Assembly: GCA_018195615.1 (NCBI GenBank)
Contig: JAGTPG010000002.1
Coordinates: forward strand, 2,918,501 to 2,982,500
DNA: 64,000 nt
Reading direction: 5' to 3'
Source: Streptomyces tuirus
GTDB taxonomy: Bacteria; Actinomycetota; Actinomycetes; Streptomycetales; Streptomycetaceae
The notes beneath the pieces are model-generated. The model searched no databases, was not told the DNA's origin, and saw only the letters and a program-made list of their open reading frames with translations. This document shows, piece by piece, positions 27,147 through 36,854 of this stretch. Within the stretch, counting starts at the first letter, position 1. Each line of letters starts with the position of its first letter. The position numbers were made by a program, and so were the translations under genes.

Positions 27147-27377
27147 TCAGCTTGCCCGTCGGGCCCCGGCTCCCCGGACCTCCAGTCCGTCCAGCAACTC
27201 GGCCGTGGCCTGCGCGATGGTCTCCACGGCGCGTTCGAACACCTCCTGGTTGTGAGCGGCGGGGGCACGGAAACCCGAGACCTTCCGCACGTACTGCAAG
27301 GCGGCGGCCCGGATGTCCGCATCCGTGGCCTCCTCGGGCATCGCGGGCGGACGCAGGGTCTTGATACTCCGGCACAT
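27147..27377 (-). CDS. DUF2277 family protein
   Basis: A 76-residue cytoplasmic protein beginning MCRSIKTLRPPAMPEEATD and containing ALQYVRKVSGFRAPA and HNQEVFERAVETIAQATAELL, the diagnostic pattern of this small uncharacterised family. It lies between the DedA-like gene and the divergent ketopantoate reductase. Function unknown. Confidence 0.9.
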   Translation of the reverse strand: MCRSIKTLRPPAMPEEATDADIRAAALQYVRKVSGFRAPAAHNQEVFERAVETIAQATAELLDGLEVRGAGARRAS

Positions 27378-27477
27378 GCCCCAGTGTCGCCCTTTCGGCC
27401 CTCCGTGACAGCGACTGCTGTCATGATCGTTCCACGGCGGCCACCACTCCGGGGCCGACCGGCGAGAGGAAACCGAC

Positions 27478-28383
27478 ATGGACAACGAACTCTCCGTGGC
27501 CGTCCTGGGCCCCGGCGGTGTGGGCGGACTGCTCGCCGCCCTGCTCTCCCGCGCCGGCCACCGCGTGGTCTGCCTGTCCGGCGAGAAGACGGCCGAGACC
27601 CTGCGCACCGACGGCATCCGGGTCCGCAGCGCGCGCTTCGGCGACCTCACGGCCCGGGTTGAGGCCGGCACGCAGCTGCGCGAACCGGTCGACGCTTGCC
27701 TGGTGGCCGTCAAGCACACCGCCCTCGACGCCGCCCTGGCGCGCGTCCCCGCGGCGGCGCTCGCCGACGGCCTCGTCGTACCGTTCCTGAACGGTGTCGA
27801 ACACCCGGCGACCCTGCGCGCCCGCTACGGCCCCGACCGCGTGGCGCCCGCCGTCATCCGCGTCGAGTCGACCCGTGTCGCACCGGGCGTCATCGAACAC
27901 ACCAGCCCCTTCGCCGAGATCGACCTGACCGGTGGGGCGGTGCCCCGGCCCCGGCTCGACGCCCTCGCTGCGGCCTTCGCCGCCGCCGGTCCCACGACCC
28001 GGATCCAGGACGACGAGACGGCGGCCCTGTGGGCGAAGATGTCGTTCCTGGCCCCGTTCGCCCTGCTGACCACGCGTTACGGGCTCCCCCTGGGCGACGT
28101 CCGCACCCGCCACCGCGAGGAGCTGACGGCCCTGGTGGAGGAGACCGCCGCGATCAGCCGCGCCTGCGGCGGCCCGGCGGACCCCGCCCGGGCCCTCGCC
28201 CGCTACGACGACTTCCCGCCGGCGACGAAGTCGTCGATGCAGCGCGACGCCGAGGCGGGCCGGCCACTCGAACTGGACGCCATCGGCGGGGCGCTGCTCC
28301 GCGCGGCGGAACGCCACGGCGTAGCGGCTCCGGTGGCGACGCGGGTGGTGGGCGAACTGGCGGAGGCACACGCGTCCGCGTGA
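27478..28383 (+). CDS. panE: 2-dehydropantoate 2-reductase (ketopantoate reductase)
   Basis: A 301-residue NADPH-dependent reductase that makes pantoate for coenzyme A, or a paralogue acting on another 2-keto acid. An N-terminal Rossmann motif VLGPGGVGGLLAALL is followed by CLVAVKHTALDAAL and VPFLNGVEHPATL. The helical C-terminal domain contains LWAKMSFLAPFALLTT, the catalytic-Lys region, and MQRDAEAGRPLELDAIGGAL. The ATG follows GAGGAAACC. No other pantothenate genes are nearby, so panE is the family name rather than a proven role. Confidence 0.85.
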   Translation: MDNELSVAVLGPGGVGGLLAALLSRAGHRVVCLSGEKTAETLRTDGIRVRSARFGDLTARVEAGTQLREPVDACLVAVKHTALDAALARVPAAALADGLVVPFLNGVEHPATLRARYGPDRVAPAVIRVESTRVAPGVIEHTSPFAEIDLTGGAVPRPRLDALAAAFAAAGPTTRIQDDETAALWAKMSFLAPFALLTTRYGLPLGDVRTRHREELTALVEETAAISRACGGPADPARALARYDDFPPATKSSMQRDAEAGRPLELDAIGGALLRAAERHGVAAPVATRVVGELAEAHASA

Positions 28384-28464
28384 ACCACGAGTACACGGAG
28401 CACGAGCACACGAACCACGGGAAGGAACTCGCCACCCAAATTCGAACAGGCGTATCATTGGGTC

Positions 28465-28818
28465 GTGGCTACGACCTATGACTTTCCGAGTGACCTCCTC
28501 GCCGGTCAGGAGGAACTCCATCAGGTCCGGGCCGAGCTGTCGGCCCTGCTGAAGCGGCTGCCCTGGTCGGTGGAACCGCTGGACGGCTTCAGCGACGACA
28601 ACGGCTGGCGCAAGGTGGAACGCCCCGCCTCCCCCGGCTGGACCGCCGACGAACAGGCCGAGGTGGAGAAGCTCCGGCAGCGGGAACACGAACTCGCGGT
28701 GTTCGTCAGCACCCACCGCTACTGGTCCGAACTCACCGGCCCCGAGCGGGTGACGGCCCGCTCGGAGCTGAAGCACGCGCACGAGACTCCGCCGGAGGAG
28801 GCCGACGGAGCCTCGTAG
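28465..28818 (+). CDS. Conserved hypothetical protein
   Basis: A 117-residue acidic, helical, cytoplasmic protein starting at GTG 28465. It contains LAGQEELHQVRAELSALLKR, a Trp-rich WSVEPLDGFSDDNGWR, and a charged helix ADEQAEVEKLRQREHELAVF. I do not recognise a family. Codon third positions are strongly coding. Its end may overlap an opposite-strand secreted protein. Confidence 0.65.
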   Translation: MATTYDFPSDLLAGQEELHQVRAELSALLKRLPWSVEPLDGFSDDNGWRKVERPASPGWTADEQAEVEKLRQREHELAVFVSTHRYWSELTGPERVTARSELKHAHETPPEEADGAS

Positions 28819-29081
28819 CGGCTGATCCCGGCGTTCTGGGCGGTGACGATGTCGTCGGCCATGACCTTGTCGGGGCCGTAGCGGCCGTCGGCGTGCTGGA
28901 CGTGGCCGCCACCGCAGTGCCCGCCCTGCGCGCCGTGCGCGTCTGCGGCATGTGCCCCTGCTGCGGGGTGGCGCCGCCGGGCGCCGGGTCGTGCATCGCC
29001 GGCAGCCCCGCCAAGAGCCCCAGCACACACAGCGCACGCCACCGCCGGACGGCTGGCGCCCCGGCAGGCCCGCACGCGCAT
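28800..29081 (-). CDS. Possible small secreted His/Gly-rich protein (frame broken twice)
   Basis: On the minus strand ATG 29081 begins RVRACRGASRPAVACAV; the next frame gives LGLLAGLPAMHDPAPGG, a plausible signal peptide end. The third gives AHGAQGGHCGGGHVQHADGR then YGPDKVMADDIVTAQNAGI. Each stretch has coding-like third positions in its own frame, so two bases seem to be missing (near 29025 and 28935). The His/Cys-rich centre could bind metal. The stop is uncertain and may overlap the end of the convergent gene. No family is recognised. Confidence 0.4.
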
Positions 29082-29207
29082 GCGGGTCACCGTCGGACGT
29101 GCGGCCGCCCTTGGCCCGATCGGGTGAACTGGTTCGACCTTCCACAACTGCACTTCGCCCCCACAGGTCATGCACCCGCAGAACACGAATGACCCCGAGG
29201 GGAACCC

Positions 29208-29762
29208 ATGAGCCAGCAGTACCCGCAGCAGCCGAACCAGCCCTACCCGCCCCAGCAGCCGGGGTTCGGCGCCCCGGAGCCGCCGAAGAAGCGCAGCGCA
29301 GGCAAGATCGCGGGCCTCGGCTGCGCGGGCGTCATCGCCCTCTTCGTCGTCGCCGCCGTCGCCACCGGCGCCACCGGCGGCGGTGACAGCACGGACACCT
29401 CGGCCAAGGACAAGGCCGTCGCCGCCGACAGCAAGGCCAAGGACGACAGGGCCGGGAAGGCGGCCGAACCGGCCGACGAGAAGACCCAGGCCGAACAGTT
29501 CCGGGCCTGCGTCGCCAAGAACGGCACGGCCACCGAGAAGGCCGCGGCCGAGCACGTCACCAAGGTGACCGGCGCGGACAAGCGCAACGACATCCTCGAC
29601 TCGGCGGAGGTCTTCACCGACTTCACCGGCGGCCTGGCGGGCCCCCACCAGGGCGAGGGCAAACTCATCGCCTCCGCCTTCACGTCGTGCTACGAGTCCG
29701 ACAACGGCCTCGTCACCGTCTACGACAAGGACGGCGAACTGCTCGCCAACGCGAACTACTGA
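29208..29762 (+). CDS. Membrane-anchored extracytoplasmic protein
   Basis: A 184-residue protein with a Gln/Pro-rich cytoplasmic start (MSQQYPQQPNQPYPPQQPG), then one transmembrane helix (KIAGLGCAGVIALFVVAAVATGAT). A Lys/Asp/Ala-rich linker follows, then a small folded domain with two Cys (FRACVAKNG and FTSCYESDNG, probably a disulfide). The Gln/Pro head with a single helix is common in streptomycete surface proteins. I do not recognise the domain. A strong terminator follows. Confidence 0.75.
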   Translation: MSQQYPQQPNQPYPPQQPGFGAPEPPKKRSAGKIAGLGCAGVIALFVVAAVATGATGGGDSTDTSAKDKAVAADSKAKDDRAGKAAEPADEKTQAEQFRACVAKNGTATEKAAAEHVTKVTGADKRNDILDSAEVFTDFTGGLAGPHQGEGKLIASAFTSCYESDNGLVTVYDKDGELLANANY

Positions 29763-29774
29763 TCCCACACGGCG

Positions 29775-29806
29775 GAGGCCTTCCGGGAATCTCCCCGGAA
29801 GGCCTC
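29775..29806 (+). terminator. Terminator, 13-bp perfect stem
   Basis: Arms GAGGCCTTCCGGG and CCCGGAAGGCCTC with a 6-base loop lie 12 bases after the membrane-protein stop and also just past the tRNA-Val 3' end. They may serve transcription from both sides. Confidence 0.75.
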
Positions 29807-29817
29807 TCGCACACCTG

Positions 29818-29889
<72 letters not shown>

Positions 29890-30089
29890 GGCTCCCGGAC
29901 CACGCGCCCAGGACGAGTCGACAGCCTACATTGCCCGGGGCACGGTCCCGCAAACCCGTATCGCGGCCGGTGCCGGGGGTTAACCCCACCGTGGATCCGG
30001 GAGCCGTCCGGATCCCCCGGCGGCCCCGGGATCCATACGGTCGTAGAGCGCCCGAGAGGCGCCCGTCGTCCGTCCAGGGGGAGATCGTC

Positions 30090-30941
30090 ATGGCCCGCAC
30101 CACTCGCACCTCCGGCACCACACGCCCAGTCCCGGCCCGCGCGGTCGCCGTCGCCGGTGCCGTCGTGGTTCTCCTCGCCGGGCTCAGCGCCTGCGGGGCG
30201 TCCGCCGGGGACGACAAGGACCCCGACCGCCGGTCCTTCGAGCTGCCGGGCCGCACGCTGACGGTCGACTCCGACGACTCGGCCCTGGAGATCGTCGCCG
30301 CCGATGCCCACCCGGCGGGCAGGATCGAGGTCACCCGGTGGTTCAAGGGCTCGGTGGTCTTCGGCAAGGATCCCGAGGTCACCTGGTCCATGCGGGGCGA
30401 CCGTCTGATGCTGCGGCTGAAGTGCTCCGGCGTCGTGGCCGACTGCTCGGCCGAACACCGCATCGAGGTGCCCCGCGGCATCACCGTCAAGGTCGAGGAC
30501 GGCGACGGCAGCGTACGTGCCCGCGGCTTCCGGGACCCGCTGAGCGTCCGCACGGGCGACGGCTCCGTCCGCGTCTCCGACACCACCGGGCCCGTGGAGC
30601 TGCGCACCGGCGACGGCTCGATCCGCGTCTCCGACACCACCGGCCCCCTCAGCATGCGCACCGGTGACGGATCCATCCGGGCGGACGTCTCCTCCCGTGA
30701 CGTCCGCACCCGTACCGGCGACGGCTCGGTGCGGCTCGAACTCGGCGTCGTGCCCGACCGCGTGGAGTCCCGCAGCGGCGACGGTTCGGTGACCATCGCG
30801 CTGCCCCGAGCCACCTACCGCGTGACCACCAAGACCGGTGACGGCGGCGTGGAGGTGTCCGTGCCCCGCGACGAGAGCAGCTCCCATGAGGTGTCCGCCC
30901 AGACCGGCGACGGCAAAGTCACGGTCCGAACGGTGAACTGA
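30090..30941 (+). CDS. Lipoprotein with DUF4097 beta-helix repeats
   Basis: A 283-residue protein with a lipobox near residue 35 (LLAGLSAC), so it is predicted to be lipid-anchored outside the membrane. Residues 60-125 form an N-terminal beta domain. Residues 130-283 contain at least seven TGDGS-V/I-R repeats spaced about 19-20 residues (DGDGSVRARG, TGDGSVRVSDTTG, TGDGSIRVSDTTG and so on), typical of DUF4097/DUF4098 right-handed beta-helices. Two repeats are nearly identical in DNA at a 57-base period, suggesting recent duplication. Related proteins occur with anti-sigma systems, but none is next to this gene. The ATG follows GGGGAGA. Confidence 0.85.
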   Translation: MARTTRTSGTTRPVPARAVAVAGAVVVLLAGLSACGASAGDDKDPDRRSFELPGRTLTVDSDDSALEIVAADAHPAGRIEVTRWFKGSVVFGKDPEVTWSMRGDRLMLRLKCSGVVADCSAEHRIEVPRGITVKVEDGDGSVRARGFRDPLSVRTGDGSVRVSDTTGPVELRTGDGSIRVSDTTGPLSMRTGDGSIRADVSSRDVRTRTGDGSVRLELGVVPDRVESRSGDGSVTIALPRATYRVTTKTGDGGVEVSVPRDESSSHEVSAQTGDGKVTVRTVN

Positions 30942-31015
30942 CCGGCCCGTGTGTTCGTCCTTAACCGGTGGGAGAATGACACCGGGCAGGGTCGACCACA
31001 GCACGGGAGAGGGAT

Positions 31016-32417
31016 GTGACGGCGACACCAGCGCAGCCGTACTCGCCGTCGGTTCCGCGCGCGCATCGCCCGCGCCGCCGCCTCCCCCGCACCCCGGGCC
31101 CCCTGCGGGACACGCTCACCCTGATGGGACTGCCCCTGCTGGCCGCGCTGGCGCTGCCCGCCGCCTTCGCGGGCGGGGGCACCCGGCGCTGGTTCGGCGG
31201 CCGGGCCGAGAGCCAGCGCGCCGAGGCACAGGCCGCGAAGGACGCCGCGGCGGCCGCCTTCTACGAGCTCGACACCGCACAGCGCGACCTGCGCATCTCG
31301 ATCGAGACGATCACCGCCGTCGACGACTCCCCGCCGCCCGCCGCGCCATCGCCGACTTCGACGCGCTCGGCCGCCGTATCGACGAGGTGAGCCACCGCTA
31401 CATCAGCGCCGTCGACGCCCACGACCTCGACCGCGACGACCTCGAGGCCTCCGCCGCCTCCCGGGCGCGTACCGAGCTGTCCGCCGCCGAGGAGGAGCTC
31501 GGCCGGGTCAAGCAGGAGCTGGACCGGTTCACCGAGGGCCTCGGCCCGCTGCTCGGCAAGGCCGAGACCCAGCTGGCCCGCCTCGCCCCGCGGTCGAACG
31601 CGCCCGCCAGGCCCTGCTCGCCGCCTCCAACGCCCTCGACTCCGTCCGAGCGTCGGGGCTGCGGGCGGACGACCTCGCCGCCCGGCTCGCCGCCCTCTCC
31701 CCGGAACTGACCAAGCTGAACCAGGGCGCCGGCCGGCACGGAGTGCCCCAGACCCTGGAGCGCGCCGAGCGCGTCACACGCGAGGCCGAAGCGGTCCGCG
31801 TGGAGGCCGAGCGGCTCCCGGAACGCGCCGCCGAGATCGACCACCGGCTGGTCTCCCTGCGCACCCGCGCCCAGGCCCTCACCACCCGCTCCGAGCAGGT
31901 CGAGCCCGTCCTGAGCGAGCTCCGCCGCCGCTTCACGGCCGCCTGCTGGCAGGACCTGCAGCACGTCCCCGACATCGCCGCCGAGAACGTCGGCCAGGCC
32001 GAGACCAAGCTGGCCGAGGCCCGTACCGCCCGCGACGAACAGCGCTGGCCCGACGCGACGTCCCTGCTGTCGACGGTGCGAGCCCTCCTCAACACCACCG
32101 ACGAGGCCGTCTCGGCCGCCGGCGACCGCCTGCACCGCCTGAACGCCGTGCAGAAGGACCCCCAGCAGGAGATCGACCGCACCCGCTTCGCCATCCGCGA
32201 CGCCCAGCGCCTCGCCATGGCCGGCCGCAACACCCCCGACCCGCGCCACGCCCGTCCCCTGGACGACGCGGTGTCCCGCCTGGAACGCGCCGTCGCCGGG
32301 CTCGAGGGCCGGCACCCCGACTACTGGCACTTCCTCACGGAGACGGAAGCGGTCCGCCGGGCCGTGGCCCGCGTGGTCTCCCAGATCCGCGAGGAACGCG
32401 GAGCCGCCGGCCACTGA
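31016..32417 (+). CDS. Membrane-anchored coiled-coil protein (frame broken near 31335 and 31605)
   Basis: About 467 residues after repair. A basic Pro/Arg head is followed by one transmembrane helix (TLMGLPLLAALALPAAFAGG) and a very long helical, coiled-coil region, including ELSAAEEELGRVKQELDRF, ERVTREAEAVRVEAERLPER and AETKLAEARTARDEQRW. The frame changes twice, near 31335 (ITAVDDSPP to RRAIADFDALGRR) and near 31605. The distribution of Glu/Arg/Ala heptads is continuous across both. GTG 31016 follows GGAGAGGG. Function is unknown; a scaffold or cell-wall-related role would fit the architecture. Confidence 0.7.
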
Positions 32418-32441
32418 CCGCACGCCGGTTAACCTGTGCGC

Positions 32442-32662
32442 ATGCCTCGCTACGAGTACCGCTGCCGGACCTGCGGCGACACCTTCGAACTGAGCCGCCC
32501 CATGGCGGAGTCCTCCGCTCCCGCGGCCTGCCCCTCGGGTCACGACGACACGGTGAAGCTTCTCTCCACCGTCGCGGTGGGCGGCTCGGCCTCCGCGCCG
32601 GCACCGGCCCCCGCTCGGGCGGCGGAGGCGGCGGCTGCTGCGGGGGCGGCTGCTGCGGCTGA
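32442..32662 (+). CDS. FmdB-type zinc-ribbon protein with Gly-Cys tail (frame broken near 32615)
   Basis: About 73 residues. The N-terminal zinc ribbon reads MPRYEYRCRTCGDTFELSRPM, with the second pair represented by AACPSGHDD. The open frame wanders on to 32831, but restoring one base in the C run near 32615 gives a tail of Ser-Gly repeats ending GGCCGGGCCG and a TGA at 32660-32662, the usual ending of streptomycete FmdB proteins. The tail has two CC pairs that could bind metal. The family was named for formamidase regulation; the role here is unknown. Confidence 0.8.
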
Positions 32663-32709
32663 CGCCTTTCCTCAGGTGTCCTTCAGCTTCGGTTTCCTAG
32701 CGTGGCGGC

Positions 32710-33456
32710 ATGACAGCCATCGCAGCGGACGCCGGGCCGCAGTGGGTCAACGACCTCATGGACGCGCTGGGCGCGCCGGGCGCCGGTCTCGCCATCGCCT
32801 TGGAGAACCTGTTCCCGCCCCTGCCCAGTGAGGTGATCCTGCCGCTCGCCGGGTTCGCCGCGAGCAGCGGGCGGATGAGCCTGCTCGCCGTGCTGCTGTG
32901 GACGACGGCCGGTTCGGTGCTGGGCGCGCTCGCCTTGTACGGAGTCGGTGCGCTGCTCGGCCGCGACCGGACGGTGGCGATAGCGGCCCGGCTGCCGCTG
33001 GTGAAGGTCTCGGACATCGAGCGGACCGAGGCGTGGTTCCTGCGGCACGGCACCAAGGCGGTGTTCTTCGGCCGCATGATCCCGATCTTCCGCAGCCTGA
33101 TCTCCGTACCGGCGGGTGTCGAGCGCATGCGCCTGCCGGTGTTCCTGGGACTGACCACACTGGGCAGCGCGATCTGGAACACGGTGTTCGTGCTCGCGGG
33201 CTACTTCCTGGGCGCGAACTGGCACCAGGTGACGGACATCGTGTCCACCTACTCGAAGGTGGTCCTCGTGGTGGCCGTGCTGGCGCTGGTGGCGTTCGTG
33301 GGGGCACGGCTCCGCCGCGGGGCGCGACAAGCCACCGCGGCGCCGCACCCGCACGACGATCAGGACACCCGAGTTCTCAGGCGCCCTGCACTGCCCCCAG
33401 AAGCTCCCGCAGGATCCGCTCCCCGGCGAGGACACCCCGGTCGGGAAGCACCCTGA
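32710..33456 (+). CDS. DedA family membrane protein
   Basis: About 248 residues as read. It has the classical DedA signature: ENLFPPLPSEVILPLAGFAA near the start, then GSVLGALALYGVGALLG, FFGRMIPIFRSLISVPAG and LGSAIWNTVFVLAGYFLG. The family is implicated in undecaprenyl-phosphate or phospholipid translocation and in envelope stress tolerance. The last 30 residues are polar, low-quality, and overlap the convergent HAD gene by 80 bases; a missing base near the end is possible, so the true stop may be nearer 33360. Confidence 0.88.
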   Translation: MTAIAADAGPQWVNDLMDALGAPGAGLAIALENLFPPLPSEVILPLAGFAASSGRMSLLAVLLWTTAGSVLGALALYGVGALLGRDRTVAIAARLPLVKVSDIERTEAWFLRHGTKAVFFGRMIPIFRSLISVPAGVERMRLPVFLGLTTLGSAIWNTVFVLAGYFLGANWHQVTDIVSTYSKVVLVVAVLALVAFVGARLRRGARQATAAPHPHDDQDTRVLRRPALPPEAPAGSAPRRGHPGREAP

Positions 33457-34186
33457 TCGAGGGAGCCGTGAAGCCGGCGTCGGCCAGCTCCCCGTGGCCG
33501 GGCCGCCAGCCCTGGTCCGCCGCGAGGAGCAGGTCGGTATCGAGCAGGGAGTCCCCGGCGGCGAGCGTGAGATCGGCCCCGGTTCGCCGGGCGACCTCGC
33601 GCATCGCCGCGCTCTTGGTGAGCGGTTTGGGCACGGCGTAGATCTTGCGGCCCTGGAGGGACACGGTCCAGCCGCGGTTCTCCGCCCACACCGCGAGTTC
33701 CTTCACCCAGTCCTCGTCCAGCAGTTCACGCTCGACGACGAGGTAGGCGAAGAGGTCGTCGGCGACGCGGTGCTTGCGCACCCAGACCGGGTCGGCCGCC
33801 CTCAGCAGGTGTTCCTGCACCTCGTCGAGGGGCGCGCACTGGTCGGCCAGGCGGGCGGTGACCTCTGCGTGCCAGTCGGGGTCGGAGACGCCGTCGACCA
33901 GGAGGTGGCCGCCGTTCGCGCAGATCGCGTAAGCGGGCGCGGGGCCCGGCAGGTTGATGCGCAGGTACTGCTTGATCGTCCGGGTCGTCGTCGGCACGAA
34001 CACGGCCGCGTCGCCCAGGTCCGTCAGGAGCTGGGCCGCCGTCTCCGTCATGTACGACAGCGGTTTGCTCTCGTGCACCTCCACGCACAGCAGCCGGGGC
34101 GCCCGTGCGTCCGGCATGGTCAGCGCCAGGGCCGCGGAGGAGTAGATCAGCGTGCGGTCGAGGTCGCTCGCGACGAGTGCGGGCAT
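33377..34186 (-). CDS. HAD phosphatase of the Ter locus
   Basis: A 269-residue haloacid-dehalogenase-like phosphatase. Motif I is VASDLDRTLIYSS, motif II FVPTTTRT, motif III near KSAAMREVARRTG and motif IV LAAGDSLLDTDLLLAA. HAD enzymes of this kind travel with PRTase, StiP-like and lyase genes in Ter operons and are thought to process a nucleoside-like metabolite. The start overlaps the stop of the PRTase-StiP gene as TGATG. Confidence 0.88.
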   Translation of the reverse strand: MPALVASDLDRTLIYSSAALALTMPDARAPRLLCVEVHESKPLSYMTETAAQLLTDLGDAAVFVPTTTRTIKQYLRINLPGPAPAYAICANGGHLLVDGVSDPDWHAEVTARLADQCAPLDEVQEHLLRAADPVWVRKHRVADDLFAYLVVERELLDEDWVKELAVWAENRGWTVSLQGRKIYAVPKPLTKSAAMREVARRTGADLTLAAGDSLLDTDLLLAADQGWRPGHGELADAGFTAPSIRVLPDRGVLAGERILRELLGAVQGA

Positions 34187-36812
34187 CAGACGGTCACCGC
34201 CTTGCCGTCGGCGCCGGTCGCGCCCCGGGTGTACCTGGGGTGGATCAGGCCCACGCAGGTGTAGGGCAGTTCGGCGACCTCCTCCACCGGCACGCCGCGC
34301 TGCTCGGCGAGCAGACGGACATGGTCCAGGTCGCTGCCCGCCCCGGCGCGCGCCAGGACCTTCCAGGGCACGCGGCGGAGCATCACCCGGGTGGTCTCAC
34401 CGACGCCGGGCTTGACGAGGTTCACGTCGTGGATGCCGTACTCCTCACTGATGCGCTCGACGGCGGCCCAGCCCTCCCAGGTGGGTGAGCGGTCGCCGGC
34501 GAGCAGTTCCTTGGCCTGGGCGCAGGCCGCGTCGGCGACCTCGGGAAGCGGGCGGACACGGCGTCCAGGAAGGTCACCGACACGTCGGTGCCGGCGAGTT
34601 CGCGGTAGAACTTCGCGCCGTGGAAGTCGTGCGGGCCCACCAGGTCGGCGCGCAGCACGGTACGCGAGATCAGGCCGGACACGGTCGAGTTGAGGCACGC
34701 GGAGGGGATGAGGAAGTCCTCGCGGGTGCCGTAGGTCCGGACGCAGGAGCCCGGGTCGGCCAGGACCGCGATCTCGGGGCTGAAGCCGGTGATGCCGTCG
34801 GACTTCTCGAACTCCTCCAGGGCCTGGGCGAGTTCGCGAGTGATGGCGCCCTTGCCGGTCCAGCCGTCGACGAAGACGACGTCCCTGGGGTCGTGGTGCC
34901 GGGCGAGCCAACGCAGGGCGTTGGCGTCGATGCCCCGGCCGCGGACGATCGACACGGCGTAGTGCGGCAGGTCGAGGCCGTGCCGGTGCTGGGCCCAGCG
35001 GCGCATGAGGATGCCGACGGGGGTGCCGGCGCGGGCCAGGGAGACCAGGACGGGCCGGGGGGACCGTTCGGCGAGCACCGTCTCGGTGACCACCCCGACC
35101 GCCTGGGCGATGCGGGCCGCCGACTCCTCCAGCGCGGCGTGGAACAGCTCCTGGTACTGCTCGCTCGGCTGGTACTCCACGGGCAGCGACTCCGCGTAGT
35201 GCGCTCCGCCGCTCTGGATCGCCTCCTCGCGCTCCTCGGTCGGCGCCTCCAGGGTCACGTCCGAGAGGTCCTGCAGCAGCCAGCCGACCTCCTCGGGCGC
35301 GTACGAGGAGAAGGCGGGGCCGCGCAGGGGCTCGGGCAGCATGGAGAGCCTTTCGGGGGCGTGCGGGGCCTCGGGGGCGTACGACGGTACGACGGCGAGG
35401 AGGACCTGCGGGGTGTGTGCGGCGAGCCGGGCCAGCAGGCCGTCGGGCGCGTGCAGCAGGGGCGTGTCCGCGACCGAGTCGACGACGGCGACGACGGCGT
35501 CGAAGCCGGCGCCCGCGACGTTGTAGACGTACCGCTCGCCGGGGCCGTCGGCCGGGTCGTCGTGGGCGGGGAAGACCAGGCGGGTGCGTATCGCGTACCC
35601 GGGATCGTCGACGGCGAGGACGGGCGAGCGGGTGGTGGTCGAGTAGCGGACCTCGACGTCGGTGATCCGCTCCAGCTCGTGGGCGAGCCTGAGCGGGGCG
35701 TACATCAGCTCTTCGAAGCCGAGTACGTGCACGCGGCGTGCGTTCTGGGGCAGCGCCTCGGCGAGCCGTGCGGCCATGCCCGGCAGGGCGCCCTCGAGGC
35801 GCTCTCGGTGCGCGGGGGTGAACCCGTGCCGTCCGCCGTCCGGCAGGTCGGCGGGCCAGGGCAGTTCTATGCGGGTCGCGCAGGGGTGGGTGCGGTCGTC
35901 TTCCGGGTGCGAGCCGGTGGGGGCTGGTCGCGCAGTTCCCCGCGCCCCTAGGGGGTTCACGGCAACGCCCTCAAGGGGCGCGGGGCTGTGTTCATATGCG
36001 GCTCCGCCGCGGGGCGCGACCGGCCACGACGCGCCCGCGCACGACGGACCACCTTCCACGGCACTCTCCGCCTCGTACCGCGCCACCAACTCCTGCCCCT
36101 TCTCCAACACCCCCTCCGGCAGCCGTACGGTCCCCGAGGCAGCGGCTACCAGATCGACCCGGGCGCCGATCTCCCCGGCGAAGTCCGCGAGGCGCCCCGC
36201 ATCCTCCGCCGACCGCATGTCCACCAGCGCCACCACGACGTACCGCCGCCGCGGATACCGCGCATGAAGATCCCGCACGGTGTTCAGCACCGTGTTCCCC
36301 GTGGAGAACTCGTCGTCGACCAGCACCAGCGGCCCGTCGCCGGCCAGCAGCGCGGGATCCTCCGGCAGCAGCAGATGAGACGTGGCGTGGGAGTGGGACT
36401 CCTCGAAGCCGCCCGCGCGGGCGACGCCGGCGACGGGGCGGCGCGTGGAGTGCAGGTAGGGGGCGAGGCCCAGGCCGTCGGCGACGGAGTGGCCGAGGCC
36501 GGTCGCGGTCTCCGCGTAGCCGAGCACCACCGCCCGGCCCGCCTCGTCGGCGCCCAGCAGCTCACGCACCCGGCGGCCGAGCTCGTAGCCGTAGCCGTAG
36601 ACGACGGACGGCGACTGCGGGACATGCTTCCCCAGCACGTTGGACACCAGCAGATGGGCCCGCTTGGGGTTGCGGCGCAGCGCCAGCCCCAGCAGGTCGG
36701 TCAGCCGGTCGTCGCCGACGAGCTCGACACCGAGCCGCTCGGCGACCCAGCTGCCGGACCAGACGTCGTCGCGCACCGCGTGGCGCACCCCCTCGTTCAC
36801 TGCCTTCTCCAT
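34186..36812 (-). CDS. PRTase-TRSP-StiP fusion protein of the Ter locus (frame broken near 34547)
   Basis: About 875 residues after repair. Residues 1-250 are a PRTase_2 domain with VLLVDDEFSTGNT-like phosphoribosyl-binding loop (LVLVDDEFSTGNTVLNTV). Residues 310-500 are a TRSP domain (RRVHVLGFEELMYAPLRLA). From about residue 520 comes a StiP-family domain (EEREEAIQSGGAHYAESLP, VLVSLARAGTPVGILMRRW, FVDGWTGKGAITRELAQ). The last 120 residues are in the next frame; one C is missing near 34547, where SARLPEVADAA should read. Linker residues about 258-303 are encoded by an inserted streptomycete repeat element. Ter-associated PRTases are predicted to make a nucleotide-like stress metabolite. It is not certain that the two halves are one gene in relatives. 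Confidence 0.82.
35906..36040. repeat. Streptomycete interspersed palindromic element inside a gene
   Basis: Contains CGCGCAGTTCCCCGCGCCCC (35930-35949), preceded by a GGGTGCG...GCCGGTGGGGGCTGGT arm and followed by its inverted counterpart AGGGGCGCGGGG and GCGCGACCGGCC near 36015-36030. The same left arm recurs at 53473-53513 and 62103-62139. The element sits in frame within the PRTase-TRSP linker. Confidence 0.75.
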
Positions 36813-36854
36813 GAATCCCTTGCGTCGGATGCCGTGCGTTCAGATGCCGTGCGT

